Source of the DNA: a virus
IMG/VR virus record: IMGVR_UViG_3300046010_009488
Coordinates: 1 to 26,623 of that record
DNA length: 26,623 bases
Direction: 5' to 3' (one strand)
This document shows positions 15,701 through 22,349 of this stretch, piece after piece (position 1 is the stretch's first letter; each line of letters starts with the position of its first letter). Below the pieces are notes generated by a model that saw only the letters and a program-made list of their open reading frames with translations, did no database searches and was not told the origin of the DNA. The translations under genes and the position numbers were made by a program.

Positions 15701-16344
15701 TGTGTAAATGATATGTTAAAAGCTAAAGAATTAGCTATCTTTGTTACAACCCAGAAATTTGAATTGATACTTAAATTAGAAGGGAGAGGGTTATATAAAT
15801 TAATTAATATGTCACCTGTAGTGGGGTTAACTTGTATATTATTGGCTACTAGTAATATATTGTTACCAAAATTTAAATAAAAATCATTAAAATAAAATGA
15901 AGTATTACTACTAATAAAATTGTCAACTATAAGAACTGGGTCTATAGCTGGGGATGTATATCTTATTATTAATTCTGTTCTGTCAGCCGATATACCTTTT
16001 ATAAAAAGATCTTTGTTTGTGGGGCTAGTTAGTAATTCGTTTTTATAAAAATTATAATAAACATTATACTCACCAGAATTAAATCCTTTTCTTACTATAT
16101 CACTAGTTGGATCTATTTCAATTGAACTAACTAAATTAGATGTAACTGTTCCATTTGTAGGAAATGAATAACTATTATAATTAACATCTACAGATTGAAA
16201 TGAATTATTAGGAGTAGATATAACATACTCTATATAATTTGAAGATGGATCAAAGGTTGCTTCAATTAAAGATGATTGAATTAAAGCTTCATCCTGTGGT
16301 GAGTATGGGGAAGATGGAAATATTTCAGTTACGTTTATAGCCAT
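12727..16344 (-). CDS. Giant baseplate wedge protein: gp7/gpI-like region plus lectin-like domain
   Basis: The 1205-residue protein is the largest in the window. Residues 1 to about 220 are beta-rich. Residues about 430-570 are helical and end in IYKRIYHNLPYLAKTKGTIP then GLRALINCFGVP and EFGG, which resembles the KGT-containing core of P2 gpI and gp7-type wedge proteins. Residues about 605-800 look like a concanavalin/LamG-type jelly roll, with DWWSIMINRSG and a YQGDIQELRYW strand. This could bind glycans on the host surface. It lies downstream of gp6, as gene 7 does in T4 (1032 residues there). The gp7/gpI assignment is by position and motif only; the lectin-like part is by fold pattern. 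Confidence 0.75.
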   Translation of the reverse strand: MAINVTEIFPSSPYSPQDEALIQSSLIEATFDPSSNYIEYVISTPNNSFQSVDVNYNSYSFPTNGTVTSNLVSSIEIDPTSDIVRKGFNSGEYNVYYNFYKNELLTSPTNKDLFIKGISADRTELIIRYTSPAIDPVLIVDNFISSNTSFYFNDFYLNFGNNILLVANNIQVNPTTGDILINLYNPLPSNLSINSNFWVVTKIANSLAFNISFTQEISPPAVLTFDLRGPNFNLDVKDRTNNTSNYTDYSTIINGQSTSSINQIKSLLNEKGININIDYTNFSNFVHFSSAEQRLNNFYYKVKQIEDYTNDINSLTNVTSSGVSINTIQDKITDIIQNFDGYEYYMYYESGSFTWPKSNSTIPYTLYSTSSTQVLNWLGSSSPTSAYYGGRLLSASLYDENNQDYLYYSIPEYIRDDTRNSPYYLFVELVGQHYDYIWTYYKDVTNRYSGDNRLDYGISKDLVAEALKSFGIKIYQNNFTTEDLYSSFLGYGTGSMGINLTPTGSDLITNYITASYEASITPLDDYNKEIYKRIYHNLPYLAKTKGTIPGLRALINCFGVPDTVLRISEFGGRDKDTSTYDYFDQQFNYAYRAYDPNAGQNNKIDTSFVLTSSWDPTNASLARPNSVQLRLKPLIPTDFNIEPEQYIFEITGSSGGYFADLTLTYTGSGLTTGSYSGSALDPYYQYGTLTIDTKGSGTDTASLYLPFFNGDWWSIMINRSGSTGSSTFTIYAGNKLYYDGYDGNQIGYLASSSIQSDISGWGGTNAFFFQTSGISGSAYSTYRSYQGDIQELRYWNTTQSINSFKNYIMDPMSIDTDGENTYSNQLAFRAPLGTTLITGSGFLTSIHPKVTGSWITTQSFSNGTSTYTLGRNEYNTNVEARFLNSPVVGLKGRVTDKIQIVSSSLPTGSVISQYTSIEQSYPSLGSESPDVNMLEVAFSPQNEINDDIIDSLGYFNIGEYIGDPRQISSSATSYPDLNTLSNNFFQKYFDTYDLTDYVRLIKYFDNSLFKMIKDFVPARTSLTTGVVIKQHLLERNKYPQPQVYDTQYLNSNTYSSSLGLSSSFNYGEDLTYEGTIDTAFISGSTGGTFNDFNNLNFTQSWIETVYTPAGIQYISQSSQYEFYNGELPGTEFVVTDGELNPDNDFKYPTTFEIYYDPTLYLSSNVSLDYFLNPATSPNQGEIYLWYDTGSTINPSITPGAPTGGR

Positions 16345-16347
16345 TTG

Positions 16348-16695
16348 TTATATATTTAAACTAGATGAAACTTGAAGATTTAAAACTTGTTGATTAGCTG
16401 TTAATAACTGTTGTCTTAAAGATGTAATTTCGTCTAATAAAAGTTGAGTTTCGTCATTCGGGGCAGCAGCGTTTATATATTCCCCACTAGTTTTAATCAA
16501 ATATTCATGTGAATTAATTGATCCATTAGTTGGTATATCATAAAATATTTTATTGTAATATGCAAAAAATTGTTCAACAGTTATAGTATCTTCAACCGGT
16601 GGTGGTGGTGGTTGAAGTTGAGTAAAAGAAGTGTCAATAACATTAACATATTCTCTTCTATTGTAAACTGTTTTATTTAAATTGTAATTAGCCAT
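16348..16695 (-). CDS. Small tail-associated protein with polyproline linker and coiled coil
   Basis: The 115-residue protein has an N-terminal segment (NYNLNKTVYNRREYVNVIDT), a polyproline run PPPPP at about residues 29-33, and a conserved-looking middle (TVEQFFAYYNKIFYDIP, then INSHEYLIKTSGEYI). The C-terminus is a coiled-coil helix (LLLDEITSLRQQLLTANQQV). I recall similar small proteins in marine phage tail modules. It overlaps the upstream gene's stop by 8 nt and lies 3 nt before the giant protein's start, so it may be a trimerising or bridging partner of one of them. Confidence 0.7.
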   Translation of the reverse strand: MANYNLNKTVYNRREYVNVIDTSFTQLQPPPPPVEDTITVEQFFAYYNKIFYDIPTNGSINSHEYLIKTSGEYINAAAPNDETQLLLDEITSLRQQLLTANQQVLNLQVSSSLNI

Positions 16696-17776
16696 TTATT
16701 ACTTTAAAATAATAATTATCATCAAACACCATTGTACTACCATTTATAGTAGTTTTAATTAATATACTATAATATCTTTCAGGTTCTAAACCATTCATAT
16801 ATAATTTAAAGTAACTCCCACTTGCATCTACGCTTAATTGAGTAAATTGATCATCAAAATCAATTACATATTCATTAGTATATAAATCTTTAATAGCATA
16901 ATATGATGCTGTAGGTAAATAGTAGTTTTGGGTAAAATAAGAAGCAGTAGCAAATACTCTAGCTGGGTATTCCGGTCTACTATTTACTCTAAAGATATTA
17001 TTGCTATTAGGATAAAAAGTACCTGGGTTGTTATCTACAGCTATTGTAGCAGGGAGAACATTTATTTCTGTTAAAGAACCAGTAGTAAATGAATAGTCTC
17101 TCCATTTTATTTCTAATTGTGGAGGGTATATAGTATGAGTGTCTCTTGAAAAATAATCTAAATTAATATTATATAAAAGACCATCTACAAATTCAACAGC
17201 TTGTTTAATAATAAATCCATTATTAGCTATAGATCCTGAGAACCAACTTCTAACAATGGGTGTAACATCTATGTTTATGTCTTTATCATCATAGTATGAA
17301 AATGACTGCGTATAAGAGGCAGTATACCAATTACCTCCACCACTTACGGAACCATATGATCCTGTTACTCCTGCTGGAAAACCCGATGTTTTCCATGCTT
17401 CACTACCTGATGCTAGGCGGTTATACCAACTTACTCCATTAGTATATTCGGGATCATATGCGTATTTACCTGTGCCCATATTCCAAGAACCTGTTATGGC
17501 ATATACTTCTAGGGTAGTATTAGAATTTAACCCATTAACTTCAGATACGAATCCTCTTAGAGAAGCACTCCATGCCGATCCACTTGTTTTATTGGTAATA
17601 ACATCTGATATTTCGGTAGATGAGAATTGTATTAAGGTTCTAGAAGCTTGTGTATTACCACTATCTTGAGAGTCTTCAATACTTACAGATAATATTTCAT
17701 TTAACCCTGTATTTTTGTTAGGGTATCTAGAGTATATTGTTGCGTCCTGTGAAGGGAATAATTTGTATACAGCCAT
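16688..17776 (-). CDS. Beta-rich virion protein with DNRLRE-like domain, in the gp8 position
   Basis: The 362-residue protein opens with FPSQDATIYSRYPNKNTG, followed by ASRTLIQFSSTEIS and, at about residues 170-200, an INIDVTPIVRSWFSGS stretch and a GFIIK strand. These are hallmarks of DNRLRE/CBM-type jelly-roll domains (Ala-Thr-Ile-Tyr, Asn-Thr-Gly, Asp-Val-Thr). The C-terminal part (about 240-362) is a second beta region. In T4 the gene after gp6 and gp7 is gp8, a beta-sandwich wedge protein of 334 residues; this gene sits between gp6 and the gp7-like giant. Homology to gp8 is not shown. A carbohydrate-contacting baseplate protein is the alternative. Confidence 0.7.
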   Translation of the reverse strand: MAVYKLFPSQDATIYSRYPNKNTGLNEILSVSIEDSQDSGNTQASRTLIQFSSTEISDVITNKTSGSAWSASLRGFVSEVNGLNSNTTLEVYAITGSWNMGTGKYAYDPEYTNGVSWYNRLASGSEAWKTSGFPAGVTGSYGSVSGGGNWYTASYTQSFSYYDDKDINIDVTPIVRSWFSGSIANNGFIIKQAVEFVDGLLYNINLDYFSRDTHTIYPPQLEIKWRDYSFTTGSLTEINVLPATIAVDNNPGTFYPNSNNIFRVNSRPEYPARVFATASYFTQNYYLPTASYYAIKDLYTNEYVIDFDDQFTQLSVDASGSYFKLYMNGLEPERYYSILIKTTINGSTMVFDDNYYFKVING

Positions 17777-17795
17777 TTGTTATAAATATAAAATA

Positions 17796-19646
17796 TTAGA
17801 ATGTTACAACTCTACCTTTAATATCATTATTAGGGTATTTAACTTCAAATATCATTGGGTCTAATGATGGATAAATAGTATTGTTTTGAGTAGCTCCAGC
17901 TATATCATATGAGTATTGTGAATATCCTAATACCGTTCCACTTTTATTGTCTATAGATACGTTTTTAACCGTTTGAACACCATCTATTTTATCTAAAAGA
18001 ATATAAATATCCTTTATAACAATTGGTTCATTTATCTGCCAATTATTGATATTAAAATATGTTTTTAAAGCCTCTATACATCTATATATAACTTCATTAT
18101 TGTTATAATTAGGTAAAACTATAACTTCAAAATTTACACCTATATTAATAACAAATGCATCTTTAATTTTAATAGAATCATTTATTACTCTATTTTGTGA
18201 AAGATATGTTGATAAATTTTGTTTTAAAGCATCAGAAGCATTTGTTAAATTTCCATTAATATCATAAGATAATATATACAAATCTAAGACTGAAGGAGTT
18301 TCTCCAGGCATTACAGATTGGAGTTTTTGGGACTCAATATATGCTTTAGATACGGTTCCGTATTCTGGGGGCATACTCATTGCTCTAACTAAATAATCAT
18401 CTAGGGTTACACTTCTTTGTTGTGTTGTAAAGCTAGTTAAAGAATTTAATCTTATTTGTTCAGTACTATCCCCAGGCCCTCCGCCATTAGCAGCATTTGG
18501 GTTATTAGTAGATACTGAGTTGAATACATATTGTCCTAAGGTGTTGTCTAATCCACTAGGGAGTTTAATATTTTCTTTATTTGTAATAACATTCAATACA
18601 TTAGATGGAACGTTAGAAGCTACTCCTCCACCTGTTAAATATCTAACAGTTAATGTTGTATTATTTGGAGCAATACCGTAAGTATCGGTATATAAAAAGT
18701 TTGTAGGTGAAAACGCAGTTGTTAATAATGATCTTTTATAAGGTAAGCCTAAGCCTATGTTATCTGGGTTAGGGGTGATTTCTTCATCTACATTTTGGGT
18801 ATTAGTTCCTGCTCCAAATTGAATTTGAAGTGTAGTAGGAGTAGTGAATCTGGTTACAAACCTGCGAGGCACTTTTTTAAGTTGTAAGAGATAAGGGGCA
18901 TTATTACTACCTGCAAATAAGTTAGGGTTATTTATGTTAGTATTTTTAATAGTATCATAAATCATTTCTTGAGCTAGGTATGGTACTTCATACCAAGTAT
19001 TTCCATCACTATCTACTATATCTAATATTTGAATAATACTAGAATCTTCTATTTCAACTGTAGGGTACTGTTCTACTGATCCAAATGAGAAAGTAGTAGT
19101 TTTTATTTGAGATGATATTGCTTTTCTAGTTTTCTTTAAAAGATAATAATCAACACTTGTACCGGTTGTTTGATATATAGTTACGGTAGTTGGGTCTTGA
19201 GAACTAGAAAAAGCAAAGTCAACGGGGTCTTGTATTAAGAATGAAGTATTAGGAGATACAGATGAGTTAACTAATGTATTTTCAGCAATTTGTACTGCGT
19301 ACCTATAATCAGGTAGTGACCCAACTGCTGGGACTTGTTGGTATATATCAATATCAACTGTAGCTACACCTGTTACTTTAGGTCTATACCCCAGCATATA
19401 TGCTAGTGAATATATATTATCCTGTTGACGAGCATATTGGATGAAGTTTTCTTGAATTTGATTATCAAGATAAAATGACAATACATCACCTACATAAGCT
19501 GACATTTCTAAGAACATTGTTCCTGGAGATGAAGGGGAGAAATCAGCGTAAGTTGTTGGAAAGTATGTTTTAGCGAATTGGTTTAATGAATTCTTATACT
19601 CACCAAAGTTTTTATTTATATAGTTTATATTTATATTTTCAGCCAT
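17796..19646 (-). CDS. gp6: Baseplate wedge protein, T4 gp6-like (Baseplate J family)
   Basis: The 616-residue product has the recognised gp6/Baseplate_J start: FSPSSPGTMFLEMSAYVGDV and LSFYLDNQIQENFIQYARQQ, continuing to LGYRPK. Later it has RSVTLDDYLVRAMSMPPEYG (about residues 410-430) and a helical/beta C-terminus (YNNNEVIYRCIEALKTYF and NEPIVIKDIYILLDKIDG). T4 gp6 is 660 residues. It forms the inner ring of the baseplate wedge and partners gp25, encoded immediately upstream with a 1-nt gap. This is the surest structural assignment in the window. Confidence 0.93.
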   Translation of the reverse strand: MAENININYINKNFGEYKNSLNQFAKTYFPTTYADFSPSSPGTMFLEMSAYVGDVLSFYLDNQIQENFIQYARQQDNIYSLAYMLGYRPKVTGVATVDIDIYQQVPAVGSLPDYRYAVQIAENTLVNSSVSPNTSFLIQDPVDFAFSSSQDPTTVTIYQTTGTSVDYYLLKKTRKAISSQIKTTTFSFGSVEQYPTVEIEDSSIIQILDIVDSDGNTWYEVPYLAQEMIYDTIKNTNINNPNLFAGSNNAPYLLQLKKVPRRFVTRFTTPTTLQIQFGAGTNTQNVDEEITPNPDNIGLGLPYKRSLLTTAFSPTNFLYTDTYGIAPNNTTLTVRYLTGGGVASNVPSNVLNVITNKENIKLPSGLDNTLGQYVFNSVSTNNPNAANGGGPGDSTEQIRLNSLTSFTTQQRSVTLDDYLVRAMSMPPEYGTVSKAYIESQKLQSVMPGETPSVLDLYILSYDINGNLTNASDALKQNLSTYLSQNRVINDSIKIKDAFVINIGVNFEVIVLPNYNNNEVIYRCIEALKTYFNINNWQINEPIVIKDIYILLDKIDGVQTVKNVSIDNKSGTVLGYSQYSYDIAGATQNNTIYPSLDPMIFEVKYPNNDIKGRVVTF

Positions 19647-19647
19647 T

Positions 19648-20124
19648 TTATATAGTGATGTTTAATGAAGTGTTTGGGCTTCCTAAAAAAGAATAGGTTA
19701 TAGATATATTAACCGCATTAGTATCGTATGATGGGGTAATAGTAACATCACGAACATTTACTTCAGGGAAATTATTTTTTATCCCGTCTGATAGTAGTGA
19801 TTTTAGGTCATTTAAGCCTATGTTATTATATGTATCTCCTCCGTTTTCAAAAGATAATGATTCATTAGTCATATTAGAGAATAAATACCTTTTTAAATCA
19901 CTACCATAATTTGGATTTAATATTCTTTCTCCTTTATTAGTTAATATATAATTAATTAAATTTGAACGAATTTGGTCTGTGGTTGTAAAATTAGAGTTAA
20001 ATACAGCATCGGCTCCAAGTGTTGTTGAGCCCCCGGAAGATGCTCCTATGAAAGGTACACTTACCCCAACTATTGTTTTGTAATTAACCTCTAATGGGTC
20101 GGTATTTGCTACTCTGTATGCCAT
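19648..20124 (-). CDS. gp25: Baseplate wedge protein, T4 gp25-like (GPW/gp25 family)
   Basis: The 158-residue protein has the gp25 core: DQIRSNLINYILTNKGERIL then NPNYGSDLKRYLF, followed by a helix (LKSLLSDGIKNNFPEVNV) and a final beta strand pair ending in YSF and TSLNITI. The NKGER...NYGSDL element corresponds to the conserved core of the family (132 residues in T4). It sits at the sheath-baseplate junction in contractile systems. It shares its first base with the stop of the small upstream gene and is followed by gp6, the conserved gp25-gp6 order. Confidence 0.93.
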   Translation of the reverse strand: MAYRVANTDPLEVNYKTIVGVSVPFIGASSGGSTTLGADAVFNSNFTTTDQIRSNLINYILTNKGERILNPNYGSDLKRYLFSNMTNESLSFENGGDTYNNIGLNDLKSLLSDGIKNNFPEVNVRDVTITPSYDTNAVNISITYSFLGSPNTSLNITI

Positions 20125-20486
20125 TATTTAGCGTTCATTATTCCCATTATTTGATCTAAACTTACTTCACCACCAGGTAAACTTGACCCTTCACCTGCTG
20201 TGTTTACAGGGGGTGGGGTATAAGTAGGTTGGGCATGTGATGAGTTAGCAGTAATAACTGCATCAAATTCACCTCCTACCATGTTTCTTAAATTGCGTCT
20301 AAGATCATGGTTTACTGTAGTTCCATTTGGTTGAGTTATTGATGGTTGAGGAGGAACGGGGATATAATTTTCCTGTACTACTGTTTTAGGTGATTTAACT
20401 GCTTCAAGTAGAATATCTTTTAATTCTTCTTGAATTGCTTCACGTACTGCTTCTTTTATTAGTTTTTTTAAACCGTCGATTTTCAT
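20124..20486 (-). CDS. Small tail-module protein, hypothetical
   Basis: The 120-residue product starts with an amphipathic helix (KKLIKEAVREAIQEELKDIL, residues 7-26). It continues with a proline-rich stretch (YIPVPPQPSITQP), a short RRNLRNMVGGEFD segment and a proline/glycine-rich linker, and ends in a helix (VSLDQIMGIMNAK). This looks like a short helix-linker-helix adaptor. It lies between the hydrophobic 466-residue protein and gp25. It could fill the slot of a small hub or wedge accessory protein such as gp53, but no sequence match is claimed. Confidence 0.7.
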   Translation of the reverse strand: MKIDGLKKLIKEAVREAIQEELKDILLEAVKSPKTVVQENYIPVPPQPSITQPNGTTVNHDLRRNLRNMVGGEFDAVITANSSHAQPTYTPPPVNTAGEGSSLPGGEVSLDQIMGIMNAK

Positions 20487-20504
20487 ATGTTTATAAATAT
20501 TTGA

Positions 20505-21905
20505 TTATTCAGCTGTTATGCTAGGATTTGAATCTATTATAAATTTTAATTGAGATATTAAAACTGCTGGGTCGGATGCAAATGATGATTCTGTTCTTAG
20601 TATATCTACACCTTGTTTATTTTGAGCTACAGCATATCGTCTGATGTATTTGCTTTCGTTTTTTCCATCGATTTTAACTCCTAAAGTAAATCCTTTATAG
20701 GTGTTAGTATTATCATTTTGTGTAGCAACTACTGTAGGGTTAGCTAAGGCATTAATTTCATCATTTATTTGTTCTAAATCCATATTTTGGTCTCCTGCAC
20801 AGTATTGTAATATAATATCTAACATATCTAGAAATTTCAAAATTATTCCTAAGAAAACAGCAAACGACCCAACTGCTAAAGTTATAGTAGTAAGGGTTTT
20901 ATTTTTTACTTTAATTTGGTTTTCTAGCTCAGCTACAAAAGAAGCTATAGTAGTTTGAATCCCAGAAGTTAATGGGGGTAATGCTGGTGGGATACCAGTA
21001 GCAGGATATGGGTTGGCTTTAGCTAATTGGATTGCAGTTTTTATTGTTGAAATAACTATATCTGTTAATCCTAAAAGTGCAGTTAATCCAAGAGTAATTT
21101 TATACATTCCATTTATTTGCTTAACTAACGATTCACGTTGTTTAATAACAGATTGTATTTTAGCTGAGGATGGGCAGTTTACTAGACCTATTAGTTGGTC
21201 TCGGGTAATTTTACCTAATATAAATGATGTTGCTACTCCAGTAGCTGTTCCAGTTGCTAGTGTTTTTAAAGCATCTTTATCTTTTGCTGTTTCTTCAGCT
21301 CCATTTACAGTATTTTTAGCTGCGTCGGCTTTGTCTTGAGCATTTGATTTAACAGAGTCTAAGGTTGAATTTTCATTCACACCCAGATTAGAAACTATTA
21401 ATGGAATAGCTTGTGGTGCAAATGGTGTTATTAAATCTATAGTAAAAGGAATTAATCTTTTTTTAATGGTTGATTTTTGACTATTAATAAAGTTAGTAAA
21501 TCTAACATCAGGCGGTAGTTCTGAGTTTAGTGTTTGGCTTAGGGCTTTGTTGTCTTGAAGTAATATTTCTTTATTTGCTTTAGCTATGTTTAAAGCAGTT
21601 TCATCTGTTGTTTCAGACATGGTTGTTCTAGGAAGTGCATAAACAAAATTATTTCCTTTAGAATTCTCAGTAGATGAGTCTTGTGATCTTTCAACAGTGT
21701 AAGTTAACGGTTCACCAGAGTTAGGATCAATTATATTATTAGCTAGTAGTATTTCTCTAGCAGCTGATACTTCAGTATTGCCCATTCTTGATGGACCATT
21801 AATAACCTGTCCACTTGGAGTAGAAAGTATAGCGTATAGTTCAGGACCACGTTTTTTAAACGTGATTGTGCTTCCATCACTAACTTTATATATAGGTGTA
21901 CTCAT
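20505..21905 (-). CDS. Hydrophobic virion protein of the tail module
   Basis: The 466-residue protein has a polar N-terminal region (residues 1-130; YKVSDGSTITFKKRGPELYA) and then an Ala/Gly-rich, increasingly hydrophobic middle. It has predicted membrane-type helices at about residues 215-230 (GTATGVATSFILGK), 265-285 (MYKITLGLTALLGLTDIVIS) and 340-365 (TLAVGSFAVFLGIILKFL). A C-terminal soluble domain follows (YKGFTLGVKIDGKNESKYIR, then SFASDPAVLISQLKFIID). A virion protein with membrane helices could be ejected and help DNA cross the inner membrane. A short tape-measure role is the alternative. I recall similar genes next to baseplate genes in marine T4-like phages. Confidence 0.75.
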   Translation of the reverse strand: MSTPIYKVSDGSTITFKKRGPELYAILSTPSGQVINGPSRMGNTEVSAAREILLANNIIDPNSGEPLTYTVERSQDSSTENSKGNNFVYALPRTTMSETTDETALNIAKANKEILLQDNKALSQTLNSELPPDVRFTNFINSQKSTIKKRLIPFTIDLITPFAPQAIPLIVSNLGVNENSTLDSVKSNAQDKADAAKNTVNGAEETAKDKDALKTLATGTATGVATSFILGKITRDQLIGLVNCPSSAKIQSVIKQRESLVKQINGMYKITLGLTALLGLTDIVISTIKTAIQLAKANPYPATGIPPALPPLTSGIQTTIASFVAELENQIKVKNKTLTTITLAVGSFAVFLGIILKFLDMLDIILQYCAGDQNMDLEQINDEINALANPTVVATQNDNTNTYKGFTLGVKIDGKNESKYIRRYAVAQNKQGVDILRTESSFASDPAVLISQLKFIIDSNPSITAE

Positions 21906-21998
21906 GTTTAGTTATTTGTGATAAATATGTAAAAAATGTGGGATTATGTTTGGATATATTAAGAATGTGTCGTACATTTATAGTATAAAATAAAGGTT
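21906..21998. promoter_or_regulatory. Divergent intergenic region with promoter-like elements
   Basis: This 93-nt gap separates a minus-strand tail gene from the only plus-strand gene. On the plus strand TATGTTTG (21945-21952) fits the Bacteroidota -7 consensus TAnnTTTG, but the nearest upstream TTTG (21915-21918) is 26 nt away, longer than the usual spacing. A second AT-rich box, TATAAAAT (21984-21991), lies just before the ATG. On the minus strand an ATATTTAT motif lies at 21928-21921. Confidence 0.4.
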
Positions 21999-22328
21999 AT
22001 GAAAAAAGTATTATTATATGGTTTAACAGTATTTTTGATCCAATCATGTACTGTTTCTGAGCATAAACCTAATTGTAATCAAGACATTACAGACTTAATT
22101 AATTATGAAGATACAATTAAAGTTGAATTTAAAGGTATTGATTCATTAGTCTTTAAAAATAAAGATTATAAACATACAGCTGATTCGTTAATGGCTAATC
22201 ATAATGATGTTTATATGAGGATTGATGTTCAAAATATTCATACAGGTTACATTCACCGAATTGTTTTTAGTAGAGAAATGGCTAGTCATTATTTATATGA
22301 TGAGGCCAATTATAAACGGGTTAGATAG
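21999..22328 (+). CDS. Lone plus-strand lipoprotein (moron-like)
   Basis: The 109-residue product starts MKKVLLYGLTVFLIQSC, a clear lipoprotein signal peptide with a lipobox ending at Cys17. It continues as a small polar protein with Cys26 and an aromatic, His-containing C-terminal half (MRIDVQNIHTGYIHRIVFSR). It is the only gene on this strand, inserted between two tail genes. It faces its right-hand neighbour tail to tail with a 2-nt gap. Phage-encoded lipoproteins expressed from their own promoter often alter the host surface or block superinfection; that is inference from architecture, and no family is recognised. The AAAGG before the ATG is too close to be a classic ribosome site. Confidence 0.75.
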   Translation: MKKVLLYGLTVFLIQSCTVSEHKPNCNQDITDLINYEDTIKVEFKGIDSLVFKNKDYKHTADSLMANHNDVYMRIDVQNIHTGYIHRIVFSREMASHYLYDEANYKRVR

Positions 22329-22349
22329 CATTAATTATCAGATTTAACC
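22319..22349. terminator. Inverted repeat at convergent gene junction, weak bidirectional terminator candidate
   Basis: GGTTAGAT and ATTTAACC can pair (8 bp with one G-U) around a 15-nt loop. The repeat spans both stop codons of the two convergent genes, where a shared terminator would be expected. It lacks a T-run, so the call is tentative. Confidence 0.3.

Noticed and set aside
20505-21905. Tape-measure protein call for the 466-residue hydrophobic protein
   Set aside because: It is short for a contractile tail of this type, lacks long uninterrupted heptad-like helices, and ends in a compact soluble domain. Kept only as an alternative.
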